Assembly: GCA_003242115.1 (NCBI GenBank)
Contig: QBMP01000017.1
Location: forward strand, 1 to 7,959
DNA length: 7,959 nt
Reading direction: 5' to 3'
Source: Phormidesmis priestleyi
GTDB lineage: Bacteria > Cyanobacteriota > Cyanobacteriia > Phormidesmidales > Phormidesmidaceae
This document shows, piece after piece, positions 1 through 6,352 of the stretch. The notes under the pieces were generated by a model. It was not told the DNA's origin. It made no database searches and saw nothing but the letters and a program-made list of their open reading frames with translations. Made by a program: the position numbers and the translations under genes. Numbering within the stretch: the first letter of the stretch is position 1; every line of letters starts with the position of its first letter.

Positions 1-1590
1 TAAGCGGTTGAGTAGGGGCTGCACGACCGCATTGGCGACTTGAATGGTCAGGTTTTCGAGCAGGCATTCGCTGTGGGCTAGCGCTTGCGGGGTGGTGGCG
101 TTATAAGATGAACCCTCAATCGTCATGGGTTCTAAAAACAGCCAGTGGCCAAAGAGAGCGCCAACGCGCGGAATTCGATCTAAAATTTGCGCCTGCACCA
201 GCGGTTTTTCTTGCTGTAGCAATGGCACAATTTCTTCTTCGATGGTGCCCTCCATGTTTTTGATCTGCACGGTGTAGTACTTGCCAAAAAACTCTGTATT
301 CACCGCGTCCCAAAGATCGTGAATGACTTGATTCGCGCGCGTAGAGATCTGACCGGGTTTGACCTGTGAGGCGCGCAAATCGGCGAGCAGCGTTTCTAGC
401 TGACGCAAGACTATGTACAGCAGCTCTAGCTTTTTGTCGGGTCGGAGAATATCTATTTCGAGCGGTGATTCGCTGATATTTTTCAGCGGCTGCTGGAGTT
501 TGGCAAAAACGCTTTCAAAGACGATGGTTTGCACATCGCCGGGGCCAACCTGCAATCGGACGGTATTGGGGTCATTGTTTTGAGTTTGATGGGCGATCGC
601 GGCTGCTCTGGGCACCAACGACTCACGATCCAAATAGCGGGCTGCTGTCCTATCTGCGTAGCTTTGGCGATCGCTAGATCCTCTGGCCATGCGAATCCAA
701 TCGGTACTGGCTGATCCCGGTGATTGATTGAACTGATTTCGCCCTGTAGAGAGTCCGCCACGTCCGGGCTGGCGAACCGCATTGGCCCTAACGGCATCGC
801 TAAACTGCGGCGTGCGCCAAATCGCCGATACGAGCTGTCTGGCGACTTTTAGCTCTCTTTTTTTGCCATCGAGAATGGTTTGCTTGAGCCAGGAGCTGGT
901 TTGCTGACGAGCGGCTGTTAGTACCGACAGCTCTTGGTCAATTTGCTGCTGAGCAAAGAGCCGCATACTGAGGCGCATGGCCGTCAGTGGCCCTGGAATA
1001 TCGGTGAGCCGCAAAAGCTCAGCGGGTCTAGGGTGATCTGGGAGCAAATTGGGCGCTGCCGTCGGGAGAGACGCGGGATCGGGGGCTGCTGTTTGAGACG
1101 CGGGCACTTGTGTGGGTTTGGCTGAGGTGCTGGCCTGATCGCTTGCCTGATCACTGGCCTCACTGCTTGCCTCACCGCCGGAGACTTTGCGAATTAGATC
1201 CGCTAAGTGCCCAACTGACATACTACGGGTGCCGTAGCCATCTGCGCCCATGCGTTCGGCGGCGGCTTGAATGACGGGCTCGTTTTGCGCGCTGAGTACG
1301 AGAATTGGCAGGTTTGGAAACTCGGTTTTGAGCTGCTGGCAAAGTTCTAATCCGGGGGTGGCGGCTGGATTTTGCGCGCCGAGGCCCAGATCGAGAATGA
1401 GCAGATCAATTTGAGCCCCAATTTGGGCCTGACTGCGCACTAATTCCAATACCTCAGCCGCATCGCCTGCTTCGGCCACCACCACAAAATCGCTCTGCTG
1501 CTCTAGCCAAACCTTTAAGCCCAATCGAAAAACTGGGTCTTCATCTACCAACATCAGTTGGAGAGGGCGTTGAATGGGGCGATCGCTCAT
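1..1590 (-). CDS. Response regulator with N-terminal receiver and C-terminal Ycf55/DUF3685-like domain (3' truncated)
   Basis: The frame is open for 530 codons from an ATG at 1590 to the window edge with no stop, so the C-terminus is missing. Residues 10-139 read as a CheY-like receiver: acidic pocket D16-E17-D18 (LMLVDEDP), phospho-acceptor D67 (LLILDLGL) and S100 at the Thr/Ser switch position. The usual Lys after GY is R122 (GYGTR). Residues 140-190 are a low-complexity Ala/Ser/Gln/Pro linker containing DQASDQAS. From about 190 onward the helical sequence (LTAMRLSMRLFAQQQ, FFGKYYTVQIKNMEG, ALFGHWLFLEPMTIEG) resembles the Ycf55/DUF3685 family of cyanobacteria and red algal plastids, whose role is unknown. 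There is no helix-turn-helix in the visible part. A cytoplasmic signalling role is inferred, and the partner kinase is not in view. The gene lies 87 bases downstream of the repeat-protein gene on the same strand. Family assignment is from memory of motifs, not a search. Confidence 0.85.
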   Translation of the reverse strand, partial: MSDRPIQRPLQLMLVDEDPVFRLGLKVWLEQQSDFVVVAEAGDAAEVLELVRSQAQIGAQIDLLILDLGLGAQNPAATPGLELCQQLKTEFPNLPILVLSAQNEPVIQAAAERMGADGYGTRSMSVGHLADLIRKVSGGEASSEASDQASDQASTSAKPTQVPASQTAAPDPASLPTAAPNLLPDHPRPAELLRLTDIPGPLTAMRLSMRLFAQQQIDQELSVLTAARQQTSSWLKQTILDGKKRELKVARQLVSAIWRTPQFSDAVRANAVRQPGRGGLSTGRNQFNQSPGSASTDWIRMARGSSDRQSYADRTAARYLDRESLVPRAAAIAHQTQNNDPNTVRLQVGPGDVQTIVFESVFAKLQQPLKNISESPLEIDILRPDKKLELLYIVLRQLETLLADLRASQVKPGQISTRANQVIHDLWDAVNTEFFGKYYTVQIKNMEGTIEEEIVPLLQQEKPLVQAQILDRIPRVGALFGHWLFLEPMTIEGSSYNATTPQALAHSECLLENLTIQVANAVVQPLLNRL

Positions 1591-1621
1591 GTCTGGCCTA
1601 GAAAACCGGGCGAATTAGTTG

Positions 1622-1639
1622 ATGATTGCGGGTAATCAT
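1622..1639. other. Small hairpin between repeat-protein and regulator genes
   Basis: ATGATT at 1622-1627 and AATCAT at 1634-1639 form a 6-bp stem with a 6-base loop in the 87-base gap between two co-directional minus-strand genes. No T-run follows on the minus strand, so it is a poor intrinsic terminator. It may be chance or an mRNA processing structure. Confidence 0.25.
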
Positions 1640-1649
1640 TCGCGGATAG

Positions 1650-1683
1650 ATTAGCTATTGATTAGCCACTGAATTAGCTACTG
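1650..1683. repeat. Three near-identical 11-mers running over a stop codon
   Basis: ATTAGCTATTG (1650-1660), ATTAGCCACTG (1661-1671) and ATTAGCTACTG (1673-1683) are near-tandem copies of one 11-mer. The last copy covers the TAG stop codon of the repeat-protein gene. This looks like local slippage duplication at the gene end; no function is evident. Confidence 0.55.
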
Positions 1684-3624
1684 ATTGTAGTCGTCATTAT
1701 AGCTATCGGCGCTCCCCTCATTATCCGCCGGATCGGTGGCCGAGTCATCAATTGCTCCATCTTCCTGGTAGCCGCCAACCGCATCGTCTTCGGCGGGTGC
1801 TTCTAATGACCAGATGTAGGCCCGATCTCTTGCCCAAATGGCAATGCTGCTGCGGGCTTCACCGTAGAGCGATCGCCCTGGGGCAATTTGGGCGGCGGTA
1901 TCAATCGCGGCTGTGAGGCTGCCGTTCGCAGCGAGACCCTCAGCTTGGGTCAAAATCGGCCGATCTTCTGCTGTCTGAATTTCGGCTGTCCAGTCTTTGA
2001 TCTTGGTCTGGGCTTGGTCGTAAAGGGCACGGCCTTTGGCGACTTTTTGCGCTTCAGCAATCGCGGATCGCAAGGCTGTTAGCCCGCTGCCGGTTGCTAG
2101 CTTTTGGGCTTTGGTCAAAAGCGGCTGATCTTCAATGATTTCAATGCGGTCGGCCCATTCGGCAATATAGGTTTGGCCTTCGACTCTGAGGGCACGGCCT
2201 TTGGCGACTTTGTTCGCTTCGGCGATCGCCAACTGTAAATTCGCTTTGCCACCCGCGATCGCGAGCTGCACCGCTCGGCTCAAAATTGGGCGATCCTCTT
2301 GCCGCTGAATTTCTTTTTGCCAGTGAGAAACCAGGGTTTGAGCTTGCAAGCGCTGCGGGCGCTCTTGGGTGATTTTTTCGGCTTCGGCTATGGCCATTAA
2401 ATAGCTGCCGCGCTGACCCACTTTGGCCAAGGTGCTGGCGTACTGCAATTGCACCAGATCATCGAGCTTTTGCTTCCACTCGCTGAGGCTTTCTTGGGCT
2501 TGGGCGTAAAAAGGACTCGTCGGCGAAATTTGCTGAATGGCCTGAATGGCCTCTAGCAGACTGTAGATTTGGGCGTAGGAGGGCGTCCACTGGTCGTAAG
2601 GACTCGTGGCTAGGCGCTTGGCATGGCCGAAGCTAACCAGGTCTTTGGCTTCAGCAGTGAGAGCCAAATCGGGCGGCACGAACTGGACGATAGCGATCGC
2701 GGCCTCAATATCTTCCTGCTCCCATTTTTGAAAGCTGTATTGCAGCACCTTTTGAGCCCAAAGATTCACATCGGGCTTAGAGTCTTTCCAAGCAGCGGTT
2801 TCGAGATTGATCTCTTCGGCTATGGCCAGCGCCTTGCCCAACTGCTGCGGACTGTTAGTTTTTGCTAATGATCGGGCCTCATTGAGCTGACGGCGGGCGG
2901 TTTCTTCTCGGTCAATTTTTTCCTTGAGCTGCTGATAGCGAGTGCGCACCCAATAGTTGCTGTTTAAGCTCTTAAAACTCTGAAGTTCTTGGCGCGCTCC
3001 CGTCCAGTTTTGAACCTGCAAAGCCTGCAAAATCTCGGCTTCAAATTCTTTGCCCGTGCTCCATTCTTTGTCCCAGGTCGCGATCGCGCTTTTGACCTCA
3101 GGGTAGATATCCACCCGCTCAGGAATGCGTTTTGCCAGCTCTTTTGCCTGCTGCACGTCGCCGCGCTGCACCATTAGCTCTAGCTCACTCAACAGCGCCT
3201 TTGACCATCGATTCATCAATCGGTTGGCCTCTTCGTATTGCGGGTTGCTTGTAGGCCAAGGCGCGACTAGCTCAATCGCTTCGATGAGGGCTTGGCCCGA
3301 ACCGGAGCGAACGCTGGCCTGAGCGCACAGCAACCGCTCGGGATCGCTGCTGGTAGCTGAAAGCTCAGTGCAGTCTGGCAAGGGCGGATTTGCGGTCATG
3401 ATTGAGACCGCCCGCAGGCTGATGCCGCCTGCAATGGTCAAAATGCCCATCCAAACCAATGGCCAGACCAGATCTGAGAGCTTTTGGCGAAAGCGATCGC
3501 CTATCGTCAAAGGCGCAGATGGCGCTGGCGGCGCGGTGCGGACTGAGGGGTTGCCCGTGGATCGTTTTGCGGTTCGTTTTGCAGATCGCTTGGCGGATCG
3601 TTTTGAGGTTCGAGTAGAGGTCAT
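1678..3624 (-). CDS. Single-pass membrane protein with basic N-terminus and helical repeats, unknown function
   Basis: 648 residues from ATG 3624 to TAG 1678. Order of parts: residues 6-22 carry a repeated basic K-R-S/T-A motif; residues about 51-72 are a hydrophobic span (WPLVWMGILTIAGGISL); 130-390 are helical and charged; 396-602 hold about four repeats of some 54 residues with the pattern AIAEA.KVAKGRAL...AQT.I..W..EI...EDRPIL; 603-648 are an acidic Asp/Glu/Ser/Tyr tail. By the positive-inside rule the N-terminus should be cytoplasmic and the repeats in the periplasm or thylakoid lumen; this is inference. Similar cyanobacterial proteins are often labelled chromosome segregation ATPase, but I see no Walker A, Walker B or SMC features, so I do not use that name. 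The repeats look TPR- or solenoid-like and suggest a binding scaffold. The start lacks a strong Shine-Dalgarno. It is probably transcribed with the downstream response regulator. Confidence 0.8.
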   Translation of the reverse strand: MTSTRTSKRSAKRSAKRTAKRSTGNPSVRTAPPAPSAPLTIGDRFRQKLSDLVWPLVWMGILTIAGGISLRAVSIMTANPPLPDCTELSATSSDPERLLCAQASVRSGSGQALIEAIELVAPWPTSNPQYEEANRLMNRWSKALLSELELMVQRGDVQQAKELAKRIPERVDIYPEVKSAIATWDKEWSTGKEFEAEILQALQVQNWTGARQELQSFKSLNSNYWVRTRYQQLKEKIDREETARRQLNEARSLAKTNSPQQLGKALAIAEEINLETAAWKDSKPDVNLWAQKVLQYSFQKWEQEDIEAAIAIVQFVPPDLALTAEAKDLVSFGHAKRLATSPYDQWTPSYAQIYSLLEAIQAIQQISPTSPFYAQAQESLSEWKQKLDDLVQLQYASTLAKVGQRGSYLMAIAEAEKITQERPQRLQAQTLVSHWQKEIQRQEDRPILSRAVQLAIAGGKANLQLAIAEANKVAKGRALRVEGQTYIAEWADRIEIIEDQPLLTKAQKLATGSGLTALRSAIAEAQKVAKGRALYDQAQTKIKDWTAEIQTAEDRPILTQAEGLAANGSLTAAIDTAAQIAPGRSLYGEARSSIAIWARDRAYIWSLEAPAEDDAVGGYQEDGAIDDSATDPADNEGSADSYNDDYNQ

Positions 3625-3722
3625 GGGTACAAATCCGGCGATGACGGGTTTGAATCAAAAAAACTTGATGAGTCCCTACAGTTCCCAAAATATGGAAATT
3701 TCTGCCCAAACATCAAATCGGT

Positions 3723-3761
3723 TCTATCAAAAAATTTGGTGTCATTGTAGTGTCAATTGAC
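3723..3761 (-). promoter_or_regulatory. Possible promoter with palindromic operator for the repeat-protein gene
   Basis: On the minus strand TTGACA (3756-3751) matches a consensus -35 box, and GATAGA (3728-3723) is a loose -10, but the 22-base spacer is too long for a good sigma-70 promoter. The perfect 10-bp palindrome GTCAATTGAC (3752-3761) overlaps the -35 box, as an operator would. The repeat-protein ATG is about 100 bases downstream. Confidence 0.25.
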
Positions 3762-3838
3762 CCTATTCGCACTTTTTCTTTGACAGTTTTAAATGTGATA
3801 TCGGGCACTGATCAATCGGTCGGCTGGGTTGGACAGCC

Positions 3839-3862
3839 TAAATCGGCTATTAAATCGGCTAG
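3839..3862. repeat. Tandem 12-mer, two copies
   Basis: TAAATCGGCTAT followed directly by TAAATCGGCTAG: two copies differing only in the last base, in the gene-poor stretch. The origin is probably slippage. Confidence 0.6.
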
Positions 3863-3915
3863 TAGGTGGCGTGTGTTCATCGCCGGGTAACACTTCTACT
3901 GTAATTGGAGGTTCA

Positions 3916-3947
3916 GCGATTCTCTGGCAGAGAGGCTACGCCAACGC
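3916..3947. repeat. Possible cyanobacterial dispersed repeat
   Basis: The minus strand reads GCGTTGGCGTAGCCTCTC, then TGCC, then AGAGAATCGC. This resembles the short GCGTAGCC/TCTC-rich interspersed repeats common between genes in Nostoc-like and other filamentous cyanobacteria. A 5-bp stem (TCTCT, loop GGC, AGAGA) sits in the middle. Only one copy is in the window, so repeat status rests on remembered similarity. Confidence 0.4.
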
Positions 3948-4014
3948 ATAGACTAAAGCTTGTCGCCCACCGCCTATCGTGGACGAGGTTCTGTTTCATC
4001 TGTCGGTAACCCAG

Positions 4015-4065
4015 AACTGGCTCTACCAGTTGATTCTGAGACTGGTGCCGATCAGCCTTGGCACC
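4015..4065. other. Cluster of three overlapping small stem-loops downstream of the transporter gene
   Basis: Three perfect 6-bp stems overlap: AACTGG 4015-4020 with CCAGTT 4026-4031; ACCAGT 4025-4030 with ACTGGT 4041-4046; GGTGCC 4044-4049 with GGCACC 4060-4065. The first and second share bases, as do the second and third, so alternative folds are possible. They lie 53-103 bases past the transporter stop on its strand. There is no T-run, so terminator function is not shown. Confidence 0.4.
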
Positions 4066-4117
4066 GTCCACAATCGGCGCGAAGCTGCTGCGGCCACAGC
4101 CACTGAGAGAGGTATTG

Positions 4118-4810
4118 TCAGTGCTTTGCAGCGCTTGTTCTGCGAAGGGATTGAAGGCTGTCAAAGATCAAGGGGAATGAGCCTATGGCAAGCATGACTG
4201 CAATGCACAGGCTGACAATCTCATCGACCCAATTCCAGTGGAACGCCCAGATTAAAACAGCGGAGACAATCACACCCGCTGAACTCACGGTATCTGCCAA
4301 AACATGCAGAAACGCGCCGCGAACATTGAGGTCGTGTCGGCTGTGATCGTGCAGGACTGACGCAGCTATGATGTTGATGCCTAAGCCCACGATAGCTGTC
4401 ACCAGCATAACTTCGCCAGCTACGACGGGGTGTTGATCCTCATGAAAGCGGTTTACTGCTTCCCAAACCACCCACATTGCCAGGATTAATAGCCCCAGAC
4501 CATTGGCGAGCGCAGCGGCAATTTCTGCTGTTTGTGGGCCTAGAGAGTCCCTTTGTTTGATGGCTAAATGCGCCAGCCAAGCTGCCCCGATTGCTAGGCT
4601 CAGCGCCAAACAGTCAGACAGCATATGGCCTGCATCTGACATCAGGGTAAGGCTATGGCTCCACCAGCCTGCCATCCATTCAAAAAGCGAGAATCCACCT
4701 GATAAAAACAGGCCAATGCTCAGGAGATGAATCTTGTTCATTCGGGTAGATGCCAATTCGGGCAGTTTACCCTGCAATAGACTATCGTCTGAGCAATTAC
4801 AACGGCGCAT
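4118..4810 (-). CDS. Cation diffusion facilitator (CDF), probable Zn2+/metal efflux, without C-terminal domain
   Basis: 230 residues with six predicted membrane helices (about 28-48, 55-77, 93-118, 130-153, 163-188, 193-216). The metal site of the family is visible: SDAGHMLSD in helix 2 gives H62 and D66, and HVLAD in helix 5 gives H169 and D173, the paired HxxxD arrangement linked to Zn2+/H+ antiport out of the cytoplasm. A short His loop (HDHSRHD, 154-160) and the NVRGAFLH block before helix 5 are also typical. CDF proteins usually run about 300 residues; this one stops after SLQSLRRTSAAKH, just where the cytoplasmic dimerisation domain would begin, and no remnant of that domain follows. 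The ATG at 4810 adds an N-terminal CNC motif that could touch metal. ATG at 4741 (M24) would give the more usual N-terminus. Neither start has a clear Shine-Dalgarno. Confidence 0.88.
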   Translation of the reverse strand: MRRCNCSDDSLLQGKLPELASTRMNKIHLLSIGLFLSGGFSLFEWMAGWWSHSLTLMSDAGHMLSDCLALSLAIGAAWLAHLAIKQRDSLGPQTAEIAAALANGLGLLILAMWVVWEAVNRFHEDQHPVVAGEVMLVTAIVGLGINIIAASVLHDHSRHDLNVRGAFLHVLADTVSSAGVIVSAVLIWAFHWNWVDEIVSLCIAVMLAIGSFPLIFDSLQSLRRTSAAKH

Positions 4811-4859
4811 ACTCTTTAATTCTAAAATCCTAAGTTGTCTCTAAAGTTCATTTCATTGA

Positions 4860-4899
4860 GTCAGACGTCACAACCTGCAATGGCGCTGTGACGTCTGAC
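4860..4899. promoter_or_regulatory. Perfect 12-bp inverted repeat between amidase and transporter genes
   Basis: GTCAGACGTCAC (4860-4871) and GTGACGTCTGAC (4888-4899) pair perfectly around a 16-base loop. Each arm contains the palindrome GACGTC. The element lies about 60 bases past the amidase stop and about 50 bases before the transporter ATG at 4810. There is no T-tract on the minus strand, so it is either a non-canonical terminator (cyanobacteria lack Rho) or an operator for the metal transporter. The sequence alone does not decide. Confidence 0.6.
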
Positions 4900-4960
4900 C
4901 CTACCGCTGCCGTTTGCTGATCAATCTCTGGCAGGCGATCGCGCTGCCCAAAATATCAGC

Positions 4961-6211
4961 CTATTCTAACGGCACAAATAGCTGCTTTGGAATCACACCG
5001 TGAATGCCTTTGACAATATCGACAACTTGAGAGACTTCAAAGTCAATTGCAGCGCTACCTAAAAGCAGCGCGTCTTGCTCGGTTAGTTCATACTCGCTGT
5101 TGACAATTCGCAAAGACTCTCTGACTGACTCCTTCATCGCTTCATCGAGATCTTCGTCTAGGCCAATCGAAATCCAGGCATCCTCAGTCTCGCCCACGGG
5201 TTGTTCAAGGGTCATATCTTTGTGCAGCACTAGCTCAAATGTGGGCGTTAGGGAGCATTCAATCGCCGTAAGCGCGACCTCTCCATTACCCTGAGCGCAG
5301 TGCGGATCACCAGAATAGAACAGGGCTCCTGGCACCTGAACGGCTAAATAAAGGCTGCTGCCGATTCCTAACCGTTTGATGTCAATGTTGCCGCCGTAAA
5401 CACCAGGTGGCACGGAGTTCACAGCATCTGCTACATCAGCTGGAACCACACCCATAATTCCCATGAAAGGTTTTAACGGGATGCCCAGATTGGGCTGACC
5501 GTTGCTAGGCCGAAAAACACCGATATCTTTCGCCATATCAACAGGGATTACTTTGGTATAGATATCAGCCTCATCAACCGGAAATTCTCCCGGTAGCGAA
5601 CCTTTACCATGACGGTTGGAAATCACACCATAGGGGACTCGATAGGCAATATCGACAGTTTTGATTTCCAATACATCGCCAGGTTCCGCGCCCTCTATAT
5701 AAATTGGGCCGGTGATGACGTGAGGGCCGGGGCCGGTTTTCTCCACGTTGGCTTTTACTAAAAGCTGGTCAGGAAGAATATCTTCTTCTTTAATTCCCTG
5801 GCTTGTTAGAAACTCAACTGTGTCACCCTGATCGGCTAAGATTCCCTCGTGAGAAATCGTTTCTAAGACGACTTGGTCGCCTGATTTAATCGTTAAAATT
5901 GGGGCGCTATCTGGCTTAAAGAGCTCACCCCAGATGACGTGATCTGGCGTTGACTTTACCTCGTAAACTTTGCCTGTCAGTTGAGCAATTTCAGTGGACG
6001 CTAAAGATTGGAGTGAACCGTTGACGGCCCAAAGTGTAAACATGGTTACTAGCGCGAGGGCAACCAGCGATTTTCCTGTGGAAAGGTTTCGCCATCGCAG
6101 GTCTTTCCGTACAGCACCTCTTTCTCCTAAAACATTTTCTCCTAAAATACAGCTGAAACTCTGCTGTATTTGCTTTCCTAGCCTACCAATCCACACCTTC
6201 ACGATTCTCAT
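4961..6211 (-). CDS. Acetamidase/formamidase-family amidohydrolase with N-terminal export or anchor segment
   Basis: 416 residues from ATG 6211 to TAG 4961. The body, from about residue 78 to the end, matches the FmdA/AmdA family, which hydrolyses short aliphatic amides such as formamide or acetamide to ammonia and the acid. Recognisable blocks are VISNRHGKGSLPGEF (196-210), MGIMGVVPAD (250-259), PPGVYGGNIDIKRL (268-281) and GDPHCAQGNGEVALTAIE (301-318), the last holding the His and Glu of the presumed metal site. Residues 48-63 (SLVALALVTMFTLWAV) are hydrophobic and are followed by SLQSLAS, suggesting a signal peptide or anchor and periplasmic action, which is unusual for this mostly cytosolic family. 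About 47 mostly basic residues precede the core, long for a signal peptide. A TTG at 6235 would add eight residues; I prefer the ATG, though its Shine-Dalgarno is weak. Substrate is not certain: related proteins may act on other amides. Confidence 0.88.
   Translation of the reverse strand: MRIVKVWIGRLGKQIQQSFSCILGENVLGERGAVRKDLRWRNLSTGKSLVALALVTMFTLWAVNGSLQSLASTEIAQLTGKVYEVKSTPDHVIWGELFKPDSAPILTIKSGDQVVLETISHEGILADQGDTVEFLTSQGIKEEDILPDQLLVKANVEKTGPGPHVITGPIYIEGAEPGDVLEIKTVDIAYRVPYGVISNRHGKGSLPGEFPVDEADIYTKVIPVDMAKDIGVFRPSNGQPNLGIPLKPFMGIMGVVPADVADAVNSVPPGVYGGNIDIKRLGIGSSLYLAVQVPGALFYSGDPHCAQGNGEVALTAIECSLTPTFELVLHKDMTLEQPVGETEDAWISIGLDEDLDEAMKESVRESLRIVNSEYELTEQDALLLGSAAIDFEVSQVVDIVKGIHGVIPKQLFVPLE
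6121..6147. repeat. 12-bp direct repeat inside the amidase N-terminal extension
   Basis: TTTCTCCTAAAA occurs at 6121-6132 and 6136-6147, a 15-base period that keeps the frame and encodes a doubled Leu-Gly-Glu (LGENVLGER). On the minus strand each copy contains AGGAG. No in-frame start codon follows either copy at a suitable distance, so they do not define a better start for the amidase. Confidence 0.6.
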
Positions 6212-6265
6212 AAACAGATATCCGTTGCTTGCCAAAGTACCTAACTACGCATAGTGAACTATCTT

Positions 6266-6277
6266 TTGATACATCAA
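6266..6277. promoter_or_regulatory. Short inverted repeat upstream of the amidase
   Basis: TTGAT and ATCAA half-sites around a 2-base centre sit about 55 bases upstream of the amidase ATG (minus strand) and about 76 bases before the plus-strand small frame. On the minus strand TTGATG with TATGCG 18 bases on is a weak promoter-like pair. This is operator-like but short enough to be chance. Confidence 0.25.
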
Positions 6278-6301
6278 TATGTAGCTAAAATTACAGAGTA
6301 A

Positions 6302-6323
6302 GCTACTTGTTATAGCAAGTAGC
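6302..6323. promoter_or_regulatory. Perfect 8-bp inverted repeat, operator-like
   Basis: GCTACTTG (6302-6309) and CAAGTAGC (6316-6323) flank the 6-base centre TTATAG. The element lies in AT-rich DNA between the divergent amidase start (6211, minus) and a small plus-strand frame (6353). The spacing suits a regulator operator for either side. No T-run follows, so a terminator is unlikely. Confidence 0.45.
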
Positions 6324-6338
6324 ACTATGGTATTTAGT

Positions 6339-6343
6339 AGGAG
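6339..6343 (+). promoter_or_regulatory. Shine-Dalgarno AGGAG before a GTG start
   Basis: AGGAG ends nine bases before the GTG at 6353. It is the clearest Shine-Dalgarno match I noted in the window and is the main argument that the small plus-strand frame is translated. Confidence 0.4.
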
Positions 6344-6352
6344 AATAGTAAA

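Larger units (their letters stand above)
3625..4117. other. Gene-poor intergenic stretch
   Basis: I see no convincing gene here. It lies between the 3' end of the transporter gene and the 5' end of the repeat-protein gene. It holds a possible promoter and palindrome near 3723-3761, a tandem 12-mer at 3839-3862, a possible dispersed cyanobacterial repeat at 3916-3947 and overlapping small stem-loops at 4015-4065. Short open frames on both strands (for example minus 3913-4164 and plus 3979-4197) resemble no family I recognise. No sequence resembling the missing transporter C-terminal domain was found in any minus-strand frame. Confidence 0.6.

Noticed and set aside
1131..1190. Short repeats of GCTTGCCTGATC type that look like a repeat array
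   Set aside because: They encode the Ala/Ser/Gln/Asp linker of the response regulator (DQASDQAS) in frame, so low-complexity coding explains them; unit size and spacing do not fit CRISPR.
3365..3760. Open frames on both strands over the 5' end of the repeat-protein gene
   Set aside because: Both overlap the basic N-terminus and membrane span of the 648-residue protein in other frames and give unstructured translations, so they look like shadows.
3913..4164. 83-codon minus-strand frame that might encode the missing CDF C-terminal domain by frameshift
   Set aside because: Its translation shows none of the expected features, such as an HDLHxW-like motif or a beta-alpha pattern, and the other minus frames have stops and no match either.
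6211..6235. TTG start at 6235 for the amidase
   Set aside because: An ATG lies eight codons downstream, and the extra residues carry no recognisable feature or clear Shine-Dalgarno.
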